From Clostridium sp. AM30-24 (GTDB lineage Bacteria; Bacillota; Clostridia; Lachnospirales; Lachnospiraceae), in assembly GCF_003480435.1 (NCBI RefSeq), contig NZ_QUJB01000005.1:1-64000 (forward strand): a DNA stretch of 64,000 nucleotides, given 5' to 3'. The notes below the pieces were generated by a model that saw only the letters and a list, made by a program, of their open reading frames with translations, was not told the origin of the DNA and made no database searches. Numbering within the stretch: the first letter of the stretch is position 1; each line of letters opens with the position of its first letter. The position numbers were made by a program, and so were the translations under genes. Shown piece by piece: positions 36,395 to 44,786 of the stretch.

Positions 36395-36877
36395 ATGGCT
36401 GATAAGAAACATATTTTAACTTATGCAGGACTGAAAAAATACGAGGATGAGCTTCAGGATCTGAAAGTAAACCGCCGTCGTGAGATTGCCCAGAAGATCA
36501 AAGAGGCAAGAGAACAGGGAGACTTATCCGAGAACGCCGAGTACGATGCTGCAAAAGACGAGCAGAGAGATATCGAGTTAAGAATCGAAGAGCTCGAGAA
36601 GCTGTTAAAGAACGCGGAGGTCGTTGTTGAGGACGAGGTAAATCTTGACAAGATCAACGTCGGCTGTATCGTAAAGGTTTACGATGTAGATTTCGACGAG
36701 GAGATGGAATTCAAGCTCGTTGGTTCCACAGAGGCAAACAGCCTTGAGAATAAGATCTCCAACGAGTCCCCGGTCGGACACGCGCTGATCGGAAAACGCG
36801 TTGGCGACGTTGTTGACGTTGAGACACAGTCCGGAGTTATCCAGTACAAGGTACTCGATATTAAAAGAGTCGATTAA
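36395..36877 (+). CDS. greA: Transcription elongation factor GreA
   Basis: 160 residues, standard length. The N-terminal coiled coil includes AREQGDLSENAEYDAAKDEQ with the acidic tip (D, E) that enters the RNA polymerase channel; the C-terminal FKBP-like part includes SPVGHALIGKRVGD. It stimulates cleavage of backtracked transcripts. An AAAGGTAAG site precedes the ATG. It is followed by lysS, a frequent pairing in Firmicutes. Confidence 0.96.
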   Translation: MADKKHILTYAGLKKYEDELQDLKVNRRREIAQKIKEAREQGDLSENAEYDAAKDEQRDIELRIEELEKLLKNAEVVVEDEVNLDKINVGCIVKVYDVDFDEEMEFKLVGSTEANSLENKISNESPVGHALIGKRVGDVVDVETQSGVIQYKVLDIKRVD

Positions 36878-36974
36878 TCGTCATCGTGTACAGGCAGTGA
36901 TCTTCCGGACTGAAAATTCTGTACACGACCGTATCGATCATACACAAAGACTACAGTGAAGGAGAAATAGAAAA

Positions 36975-38912
36975 GTGGCTGAACAGCAGAATCAGAACAA
37001 GAATGCAAATGCAAAAGAGCAGGATATCCATCAGCTCTTAAAGGTGCGCCGCGAAAAGCTTGCTGAATTACAGGCAGAGGGTAAGGACCCATTCCAGATC
37101 ACAAAGTATGATCAGGATACTCACAGCGCAGATATCAAAGACAATTACGCAGAATATGACGGAAAGGAAGTTTCCATCGCCGGACGTATCATGTCCAAGC
37201 GTGTGATGGGTAAAGCTTCTTTCTGCAACGTCCAGGACCTCAAGGGCAACATCCAGTGCTATGTATCCCGTGATGAGCTCGGTGACGATTCCTACAAAGA
37301 CTTCAAGAAGATGGATATCGGCGATATCGTCGGCATCAAAGGCTTTGTATTCACAACAAAGATGGGCGAGATCTCTGTTCATGCCCATTCCGTAACTCTG
37401 CTCTCCAAGAGCTTACAGATCCTTCCGGAGAAATATCATGGTCTGACAAACACAGATACCCGTTACCGTCAGAGATATGTGGACCTGATCATGAACGAGG
37501 ACGTTAAGAAGACATTCGTTATGCGTTCCAAAATCATCAGCTGCATCCGCAGATACTTAGATAACCTCGGATTCCTCGAGGTTGAGACTCCGATGCTCGT
37601 TGCAAATGCCGGCGGTGCTGCTGCAAGACCGTTCGAGACTCACTACAATGCACTTGACGAGGACGTTAAACTTCGTATCTCCCTCGAGCTCTACTTAAAG
37701 AGACTCATCGTCGGCGGTATGGAGCGTGTTTACGAGATCGGCCGTGTATTCCGTAACGAAGGTCTTGATACAAGACACAACCCGGAATTCACTCTGATGG
37801 AGTTATACCAGGCATATACAGACTACAAGGGAATGATGGACCTCACCGAGAACATGTTCCGTCATATCGCAGAGCAGATCTGCGGATCCACAACGATCCC
37901 GTATGCGGATGTTGAGATCGACCTTGGAAAGCCCTTCGAGCGCCTGACCATGATCGATGCGATCAAGAAATACACCGGTATTGATTTCAACGAGATCAAA
38001 ACAACCGAGGAAGCAAAGAAATTAGCAGATGAGAAGGGCGTTCACTACGAGGATCGTCATGTCCGCGGCGACATCATCAACCTCTTCTTCGAGGAGTTCG
38101 TTGAGGAGCACCTGATCCAGCCGACCTTCATCACAGACCATCCGATCGAGATCTCCCCGCTTACCAAGAAGAAACCGGGCCATCCGGAGCAGGTTGAGCG
38201 TTTCGAGCTCTATATCTATGCCCGTGAGATGTGCAACGCATACTCCGAGTTAAACGACCCGATCGACCAGAGAGAGCGTTTCAAAGCACAGGAGGCTGCT
38301 CTTGCTGCCGGTGATGACGAGGCAAACACAACAGATGAGGACTTCTTAAATGCCCTTGAGATCGGTATGCCGCCGACCGGTGGTATCGGATACGGTATCG
38401 ACCGTCTTGTTATGTTATTTACAAACTCCCCGGCGATCCGTGACGTACTGCTCTTCCCGACAATGAAGTCCTTAGACACAAAGAAGTCTGAGAAACCGGT
38501 CGTTAAGACATCCGAGAACGCAGCTCCGGAAATCATCGACTTCTCCAAAGTTGTGATCGAGCCGATGTTCGCTGATTATGTTGATTTCGAGACATTCAGT
38601 AAGTGCGATTTCCGCGCTGTTAAGGTAAAAGCCTGCGAAGCAGTCAAGAAGAGCAAAAAGCTCCTTCAGTTCACACTCGATGACGGAACCGGCACAGACC
38701 GCACGATCTTAAGCGGTATCCATGCTTTCTACGAGCCGGAAGAGCTTGTCGGAAAGACCCTGATCGCGATCACAAACCTTCCGCCGAGAGCCATGATGGG
38801 AATCGATTCCTGCGGTATGCTGCTTAGTGCAATCCATACTGAAGAGGGCGAGGAGAAATTAAACCTTCTCATGGTTGATAACCATATCCCGGCTGGTGCG
38901 AAGCTGTACTAA
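36975..38912 (+). CDS. lysS: Lysyl-tRNA synthetase, class II, with C-terminal tRNA-binding domain
   Basis: 645 residues, longer than the usual 490-500. Residues about 1-500 are a normal LysRS: anticodon-binding OB fold, motif 2 YEIGRVFRNEGLDTRHNPEF, and motif 3 GIGYGIDRLVMLFT. Residues about 535-645 add a second OB fold of the EMAPII/CsaA/MetRS-C type (FSKCDFRAVKVKACEAVKKS, LPPRAMMGIDSCGMLL), which binds tRNA non-specifically. The start is GTG at 36975 with AAGGAG ten bases upstream. It attaches lysine to tRNA-Lys. Confidence 0.96.
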   Translation: MAEQQNQNKNANAKEQDIHQLLKVRREKLAELQAEGKDPFQITKYDQDTHSADIKDNYAEYDGKEVSIAGRIMSKRVMGKASFCNVQDLKGNIQCYVSRDELGDDSYKDFKKMDIGDIVGIKGFVFTTKMGEISVHAHSVTLLSKSLQILPEKYHGLTNTDTRYRQRYVDLIMNEDVKKTFVMRSKIISCIRRYLDNLGFLEVETPMLVANAGGAAARPFETHYNALDEDVKLRISLELYLKRLIVGGMERVYEIGRVFRNEGLDTRHNPEFTLMELYQAYTDYKGMMDLTENMFRHIAEQICGSTTIPYADVEIDLGKPFERLTMIDAIKKYTGIDFNEIKTTEEAKKLADEKGVHYEDRHVRGDIINLFFEEFVEEHLIQPTFITDHPIEISPLTKKKPGHPEQVERFELYIYAREMCNAYSELNDPIDQRERFKAQEAALAAGDDEANTTDEDFLNALEIGMPPTGGIGYGIDRLVMLFTNSPAIRDVLLFPTMKSLDTKKSEKPVVKTSENAAPEIIDFSKVVIEPMFADYVDFETFSKCDFRAVKVKACEAVKKSKKLLQFTLDDGTGTDRTILSGIHAFYEPEELVGKTLIAITNLPPRAMMGIDSCGMLLSAIHTEEGEEKLNLLMVDNHIPAGAKLY

Positions 38913-38928
38913 TAACGAAACAATCTAC

Positions 38929-38975
38929 TGTGCCCGGGTGGTTCCTTACGGAACTGCCTGGGCACATTCTTTTTA
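38929..38975 (+). terminator. lysS terminator
   Basis: A 17-bp stem TGTGCCCGGGTGGTTCC with near-perfect complement, then TTCTTTTT. It starts 16 bp after the lysS stop. Confidence 0.9.
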
Positions 38976-38983
38976 CATTAAAA

Positions 38984-39078
38984 TACGCATCACATCCCCA
39001 TTGATCTGGCAATGGGCACGTGATGCGTACTTTTTTTCATATGAAGGTCTCCTGATCGCGGGCTGCAGAACCCGCGAT
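38984..39078 (+). terminator. Second terminator and an extra hairpin after lysS
   Basis: TACGCATCAC / GTGATGCGTA with an inner stem, followed by seven T (to 39037). Then ATCGCGGG / CCCGCGAT at 39055-39078. The first is a full rightward terminator behind the lysS one; the last may end the leftward surface operon. Confidence 0.65.
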
Positions 39079-39095
39079 TTTACCATTCAGCCGTC

Positions 39096-41363
39096 CTACT
39101 TCGTGATCTGGAAGGACCGGTTGATCGGGGAAGCCAGATAGTTACCGCCGAGGACAACGACTGTCATGGTATAACGTCCCGGTTCTGTCGGCGGAGTTGT
39201 GGTGCTGGAGTATGCTCTCCATTTGCTTGTAAATCCGGAGTAGAGCACGCTGACGCTGGACTGATCGTCAACTCTCTCCCCGCCGATCTCAAGATGTGCG
39301 CCAAAGTCAGCTGCCGCCGCATCGGCTGCGGAGATCTTTTTGCCGATACTCTGGTTCCATACAAGCTTTGCCTTGTCAGCCTTTAAGACAAGAGCGCCGG
39401 CACCGACACCCGTATTGTAGTTCTTGTTGTCGGTGACTGCTGTCACGCTGTAAATTCCGGCGTGATTCGGGGCACCAATGCTGATCCGAAGATTATCAGC
39501 GATGGATGGAAGCTTATTGATCACCTTGATGACCTGTTCCAGAGCGCCGGTATCCACACCGATCTTCTCAAGCACATCGATCACTTCACTGGTATTTAAA
39601 AGCCTTCTAAGCTCACCGACCGTGATGCCGTTCTGCAGCATTTCTGTCAGGGTTGGCTGATTTATGCTTTCCAGCGCCTTATCGACGATCTTGATGACGG
39701 TGCTGTTGGAGGTATACTGTTCCGGAAGCTCCAGATAAACGCCTGTAGTCACATTGCTGGTGATTCCGGCATAGATGATATACAGGTTGAAATGATCTTC
39801 AGGATCCGTGGAGACAAGCTCTCTGCCCTTCACAGACTCGCTCACATATCTGCTGGCGCTGTTGACGCTGACCTTCACATTTGCTTTGTTGATGGTCACG
39901 CTGCCCTCAGCTTCTTCACTTGCGCGATACTCCGAATTTCCCTTGAAAGTTACTTTGATCTTCTGCACGCCTGCGCCGATCTGCGGGAAGCTTCCGAGAA
40001 CCTTTCCGCCGAGCTCATAGTTTTTTCCTTCAAACGGAACATCGTCCCTGATTCCTTCTCCGTTCAGGAATTTGTCAGCAAAGCTGTCACCGAGCTCGCT
40101 GCTCAAACCGTCCAGAAGAGAAAGTCTCGCATTGTAGGAAAACGTGAAATCGTCAACAGACAGTGTGTCCCGCTCCGGAAGCTCGGAATTTTCCCAGTCG
40201 ATCACATTGTCAAGAACCGCCTGTTTCACTGCTTCCACATCCTTATTGTATGTGAAGGAAGTTTCGCTCTTTAATACGACTTTGCTGTTGATCCGGTTGT
40301 CCGTCACTGTTACTTCTACCGTCACGCTGCCCGGCGCATAGTCCCCGCTTCCGCCCCAGGAAATACGGATCTTCCAGCTTCCCGTGCCGAATTTCTTTGT
40401 TACAAGCGACTCATCATCGAGCGGTTTGAAATTTTCAATGAGTCCGGAAAGATCTGCATTGTATTTCACCGCGAACTCATCAAAATCCACTTCCGGTTCT
40501 GTGGACTCCACTACAGCCTCGTAGATCGCTTTTGCTGTTGCAGTATAATCGATATTCTGATCATGATCAAAAACAAGCCCTGCCTCGTAAGGAGCCTCTT
40601 TCAGGTTGAACTTCATCTGCTCCCGTTCCGTCATGATCACGTCTGTCTCTTTTTCAAAACCGGAATACTCCTCATCACCGTCCCATGAAATACGGATCTT
40701 CTGTTTTCCTGCCGGGATTGCCGGATAGGTCAGGAGATTCACCTTTTCCCCGTCCAGTGCAACCCAGTCCTTTCCGAGATTTCCCACAGCGCCTGACTCA
40801 GGTTTACCGTAGTACTGGATCGTCACATCGTCACAGGTAATAAACTCCGCATTGGAGGCTGAAAAAACTCTCGTGAAGATCTCTTCTTTCGTCTCTTCGA
40901 CATTAAGGGTTCCGTCCTCGTCATATATCAGCGGAATTTCCTGATTCCGGAGCAGTTCGAAATCCACGGTATGTTTTGCTGCTTTTCTGATTGTGAATTT
41001 CTTCTCACCTGTGCGTACCTGATATTCACCATCCGCATTGTCTGCCAGCGCCGGATGGATATAGGTATGAGTCACGAAGTATTTTTTTGTTGTACTTTCA
41101 AACCCGCCTACTGATCCCCAGGCGGTATTTGTCAGAAGACCTCGATTTTCCTTTCCAACACACTCATACTCCCATTCCAGCGTATCTTCGCTGTCTGGGA
41201 GAAGCGTTTCTGTCAGGATCTGATTCACAATCTCCGTCTCTGTTCCAGCCGGAATATATACCTCCACAGTTTCAGCGCCGAATGCTGTCAGGCAGAATGC
41301 CTGCAGCAGAACAAAAAGTGCCAGTAACGCAATCATGATTGGATGAAGCGTTTTCTTTTTCAT
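39096..41363 (-). CDS. Secreted repeat protein of the surface cluster, no sorting signal
   Basis: 755 residues. The signal peptide ends near LTAFGA (30). The rest is beta-rich with repeated blocks of the form KQKIRISWDGDEEYSGFE, SWKIRISWGGSGDYAPGS and VQKIKVTFKGNSEYRASE, each followed by a charged strand, suggesting Ig-like (Big/MBG) modules. The C-terminus ends GNYLASPINRSFQITK with no LPXTG motif, tail helix or wall repeats, so it is either released or held by partners. The ribosome binding site is GAGGATA. It is last in the leftward cluster. Confidence 0.8.
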   Translation of the reverse strand: MKKKTLHPIMIALLALFVLLQAFCLTAFGAETVEVYIPAGTETEIVNQILTETLLPDSEDTLEWEYECVGKENRGLLTNTAWGSVGGFESTTKKYFVTHTYIHPALADNADGEYQVRTGEKKFTIRKAAKHTVDFELLRNQEIPLIYDEDGTLNVEETKEEIFTRVFSASNAEFITCDDVTIQYYGKPESGAVGNLGKDWVALDGEKVNLLTYPAIPAGKQKIRISWDGDEEYSGFEKETDVIMTEREQMKFNLKEAPYEAGLVFDHDQNIDYTATAKAIYEAVVESTEPEVDFDEFAVKYNADLSGLIENFKPLDDESLVTKKFGTGSWKIRISWGGSGDYAPGSVTVEVTVTDNRINSKVVLKSETSFTYNKDVEAVKQAVLDNVIDWENSELPERDTLSVDDFTFSYNARLSLLDGLSSELGDSFADKFLNGEGIRDDVPFEGKNYELGGKVLGSFPQIGAGVQKIKVTFKGNSEYRASEEAEGSVTINKANVKVSVNSASRYVSESVKGRELVSTDPEDHFNLYIIYAGITSNVTTGVYLELPEQYTSNSTVIKIVDKALESINQPTLTEMLQNGITVGELRRLLNTSEVIDVLEKIGVDTGALEQVIKVINKLPSIADNLRISIGAPNHAGIYSVTAVTDNKNYNTGVGAGALVLKADKAKLVWNQSIGKKISAADAAAADFGAHLEIGGERVDDQSSVSVLYSGFTSKWRAYSSTTTPPTEPGRYTMTVVVLGGNYLASPINRSFQITK

Positions 41364-41378
41364 ATTCGTATCCTCATG

Positions 41379-41420
41379 TTTCTCTTTAATTGTTTCTCTT
41401 TAATTGTTTTTCTTTAATTG
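41379..41420. repeat. 14-bp tandem repeat in the gap before the secreted protein
   Basis: Three units of TTTCTCTTTAATTG (third with one or two changes) and a decayed fourth fill most of the 68-bp space between two surface genes, just before the ribosome binding site. Copy number could alter spacing or mRNA structure. Confidence 0.8.
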
Positions 41421-41431
41421 TCTTTCTTTCA

Positions 41432-42292
41432 TTATTTTTCTTTACTTCTCTTTTTCATCACAAGGCCTGCCACCAGAAGGATCGCGCCTGCGGAGAGCAA
41501 GATCCCTACCGGCCACCATAGCTGTCCTGTCTGAGGAAGCTTCTTCTCGTTCTCCACGTTTGTCTCCGTAGATGTCTCTGTTTCACTCTCTGCCGTACTC
41601 TCCTCCACCCTGGTTTCCGACTGTGTCTCCGCATCTGTGATCGTCACCGTCTCGTCAGCCGCTGTTGTGATCGTCGGCTTCTTATTCGGGGTCGGATCCC
41701 AGTCGTCATCATCGCTGTCATCATGATAACGGGTCGGAGAGGTCGGATTCGACGGATCCGTCGGGTTTGTGGGTTCGGTCGGATTCGTCGGTTCCGTTGG
41801 ATTTGTCGGGTTTTCCGGTTCTTCAATATCACACTTGATATCTGCTTCCGCCGCGGCACCGCCCGCTTCCACGAGAACCGGTGCCGGAATGTAGGTCTTG
41901 CCGCCAACGGTCAGCGGATCACCTGTCACAAGATAGAGAGCCTCTCCATCCGGAAGATTCCGAAAAACCACATGCTTTCCACTTCCTGTTCCGGTCCGGT
42001 AAGGCTGGATCCCCTGCGCCTTCACAAAATTTGCCAGAGTGATCGCAGCCTCTCTGGAGCCTCCTCCGGAAACATCCGCGCCGGAAGCCTGAAAATTCTC
42101 ATTCAGCACATAGACACCTTCCTGTTTTTCGGCAACCCGATAGAGATATACTGTCATTCCGGCCTGTTCTGTTTTTACGTTCAAACTGCACCGCTGTGCC
42201 GCGTAGGACGGATTTTGAAATATCACCATCCATACCGCAAGCACGGCAAAAATAAAGCCCAGGATCTTATTCTTTTTTCGAATTCCTGTCAT
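41432..42292 (-). CDS. LPXTG-anchored surface protein
   Basis: 286 residues. Signal peptide ends at PSYAA (about 32). One compact beta domain (CSLNVKTEQAGMTVYLYRVA to about 150) resembles pilin-type domains. It is followed by a Pro/Thr/Asn/Glu stalk (NPTEPTNPTEPTNPT), a Thr/Glu-rich stretch, then the sorting signal LPQTG, a hydrophobic helix and a basic tail KKRSKEK. A sortase links it to the wall. The ribosome binding site is GAAGGAA. It may be a minor pilin or base subunit of the cluster. Confidence 0.88.
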   Translation of the reverse strand: MTGIRKKNKILGFIFAVLAVWMVIFQNPSYAAQRCSLNVKTEQAGMTVYLYRVAEKQEGVYVLNENFQASGADVSGGGSREAAITLANFVKAQGIQPYRTGTGSGKHVVFRNLPDGEALYLVTGDPLTVGGKTYIPAPVLVEAGGAAAEADIKCDIEEPENPTNPTEPTNPTEPTNPTDPSNPTSPTRYHDDSDDDDWDPTPNKKPTITTAADETVTITDAETQSETRVEESTAESETETSTETNVENEKKLPQTGQLWWPVGILLSAGAILLVAGLVMKKRSKEK

Positions 42293-42331
42293 CTTGTATT
42301 CCTTCCTTCTACATCGATTTCTGTATCTGAT

Positions 42332-43504
42332 CTACATGCTTCTTTTTCTCTTCCATGCTGCTGCCGCTGTGACCATAAACAGGAGTCCCAGACCCGTGTA
42401 CATTCCCCGTCCCGTTCCGCCTGTGGACGGAACCTTCTTATCGAGGACCTCACCTTCCACGGAGTCATGTTCTCCATCGTTGACCCAGGCTTCGTTAAAC
42501 AGCTCGTCCCCCTGGATCGCGTCATCTGTCACGACCGCTTCATAGGTCACTGTAATCGGATTTTCATCCGTCAGATCTTCATAATCGATGATTCCGGTAT
42601 TAAAGAGGTTTACAAGATCAACCTCAACCCGGAATGCGTTGGAACCACTGGCTGTTACCGTGTAATACCCGGAAGGAACTTCTATTCCAGCCCTACCCAC
42701 AATCACACGGAGCGTACCGTCAATAAACTTCAGATACCGATTCATCTCATCGTGGAAGACCATGGTCTCCACAACAGAATCCGGGATCGCATATTTTTCA
42801 TCTTCAGAAAGGGACTGTGCAGAAATCTCATTGTCGTAGTTGTCTCCGCTTACGCTTCTCGCTCTTCTTGCACCGGACGCGCTGTGTACGCGGACTGTCT
42901 CCGCACCGGACGCGCTGTGTACGCGGACTGTCCCCGCGCCGGACGCACTGTGTACGCGGACTTTGCGAATCTCCCTTGCGGAGTTTGCCGGTGAGGCGTT
43001 GGATGCCGTCACAACATAGCGTGCAAGCAGCTTAGGAAGACTGGAGGTCAGTGTAAACCTGATCTTCTTTCCCTGACTTACGGTTCCGATCTCGTCCTCG
43101 CCGTCTGCCTTTTTATCGATCGGATAACTTGTCGTCTCGTAGATCTCCGCGCCATGAGCTGCCTTGATCTGGAATCCCGTCTCATATCCGCCGGAAGCTA
43201 CCGAAACGATATGACGATTTTCCGGAAGGTCATCGTCTGCGTTCCATCTTGTTCCTTCTGTATCGTCATACCAACCGTCGATGCGATGGTTGCAGTTATC
43301 GAGATTCCAACCGGTTCCGACTGCGCAGAAGGTCAGCTTCTGCCCTGCGGTGTTGTAAATATCGTCAGCGCCGGTGTCTGCGTGGTTGTTGTAGAGGATC
43401 ACGCCGTCTGAAAGCTCTGCGGTTCCGTTTTCCCCGTTATAGAGGCCGCCGCCGTAGGTGGCTGCGTGGTTGTTGCAGATGCGGACGCCGGTGCCGATCT
43501 TCAA
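42332..43504 (-). pseudogene. C-terminal half of a VPSTGG-anchored surface protein (after in-frame TGA)
   Basis: This frame is the exact in-frame continuation of the gene at 43583-44740; one TGA at 43583-43585 separates them, and the 26 intervening codons (ELTLNAGSVCKNQTG...) are open. It has the end of a right-handed beta-helix (NNHAATYGGGLYNGENGTAE), a linker with three 12-residue repeats (RVHSASGAGTV type), a pilin-like C-terminal domain (IPDSVVETMVFHDEMNRY...), then VPSTGG, a hydrophobic helix and KRKRSM. It has no signal peptide of its own and no good ribosome binding site, so it needs readthrough or reversion to be made. It is paralogous to the C-terminus of the 44787 product. Confidence 0.8.
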
Positions 43505-43582
43505 GGTTCCCTCATTGAAAATTCCTGCTCCGCTTGAACCCGTTTGATTTTTACAAACGCTGCCTGCATTTAAAGTCAGTTC

Positions 43583-44740
43583 TCACACGTTACGGATTCC
43601 GCGATCATGATTCTCTTCAACCTTAAGCGTTGCTCCATTCTCAACAAACAGCTTATACGTATTTAAAATCCCGTTTGATCTATTTTCACAGGCCGATACA
43701 ATTGCCCCTGCTTTGACTTCAACATCGCCGTACCAATAATCGCTGCCGCTATATACCTGAAGACCTCTTTTCCCATTTCCGTCGAGACTGATCTCAGCTC
43801 CTCCCTCAATGGTTCCTTTTCCTCCGACATCCAGCCCATTTCCGGTATTTCTACAGGAAATCAGTTTTGAAGTACCGTCTACAAACAGCTCTTTTACAAA
43901 AATTCCCCAGGCGCTACCAATATTCTGATTCGTTGTCACATCTGAATGATCTGTTACGCTCAGTTTTCCGTAATAGCAGCCAATTCCACCACCGTAGTTC
44001 GGATTTCCACAGCCCGTAATATCGATATGTGAATATTTTTCTACCGTCACGTCGACCGGATTGACCGTCATTCCGTGCCAGTCACAATCAGTAATATTGA
44101 GACTGGAATGATCTGATATTTTAATATTCCGGTTTGGCATATCCTCATACTCTGAATTGTCTGCGAAAATACCACTTGCCCGGGATCCTTTATAGCCGGA
44201 TATCGTCATGACTGTACCATTTACAAGGTATAAGTTACTTTCCTGATACAAATACATTCCGCTTCCGCTGCCGCCATCCGCACTATTCTGTATCCATGTC
44301 ACATGATCCAAGGTGAGATCTGTATTCGAGATCAGATTCGCAGTGCCGCCGCTTCCACCCGGATTATCATTCGCAGTAATATCCAATACGCAGTTTTTAA
44401 ATGTCAGCCGACTGGTATTCCAACTTTTAGCTGTAGCATCATAAGTTCCTTCTGTGTGGATTCCCTTTCCTTCCATCTTGATCGTCTTCGGATCCGACGT
44501 GCCGCACTGGATCGTCACATTTTTTCCTGCACCGATCACAAGTCCGTCCGTAAGACTTACATTTTCCTCAAGATCGATCACTACCGGTGACTCTCCCGCG
44601 GAATTGATCGCATCCTGAAGATTGTTGAACTCATTTGTTCCTACCTTCGCCACAGCCGCCAACGAAGAAAATGCCATGGCAGCCGTCATCGCAACGGCGG
44701 CTGCGGTGACGGTCATGAAACTTTTCCATGATTTTTTCAT
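43583..44740 (-). CDS. N-terminal half of a VPSTGG surface protein, truncated by TGA
   Basis: 385 residues. Signal peptide ends at SSLAAVA (about 31). The rest is a parallel-beta-helix (pectate-lyase-like) domain with many short repeating turns (LTFKNCVLDITAND, LTLDHVTWIQNSADGGSG, HSSLNITDCDWHG). It ends HDRGIRNV at a TGA; the downstream frame continues the same fold and the sorting signal. If translated as is, it would be secreted but not wall-anchored. The complete ancestral protein would be about 802 residues. The ribosome binding site is GAGGTAGAG. Confidence 0.85.
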   Translation of the reverse strand: MKKSWKSFMTVTAAAVAMTAAMAFSSLAAVAKVGTNEFNNLQDAINSAGESPVVIDLEENVSLTDGLVIGAGKNVTIQCGTSDPKTIKMEGKGIHTEGTYDATAKSWNTSRLTFKNCVLDITANDNPGGSGGTANLISNTDLTLDHVTWIQNSADGGSGSGMYLYQESNLYLVNGTVMTISGYKGSRASGIFADNSEYEDMPNRNIKISDHSSLNITDCDWHGMTVNPVDVTVEKYSHIDITGCGNPNYGGGIGCYYGKLSVTDHSDVTTNQNIGSAWGIFVKELFVDGTSKLISCRNTGNGLDVGGKGTIEGGAEISLDGNGKRGLQVYSGSDYWYGDVEVKAGAIVSACENRSNGILNTYKLFVENGATLKVEENHDRGIRNV

Positions 44741-44786
44741 GTCTCTACCTCGTTCTCATAACTAGCAACAATCCGAAAAGTCTGAA

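Noticed and set aside
36878..36974. T-box or lysine riboswitch before lysS
   Set aside because: The gap is under 100 bp, with no specifier loop, T-box or lysine aptamer features.
43583..43585. TGA as selenocysteine codon
   Set aside because: No redox motif around it and no SECIS-like hairpin directly after it that I can see; a mutated Arg codon is simpler.
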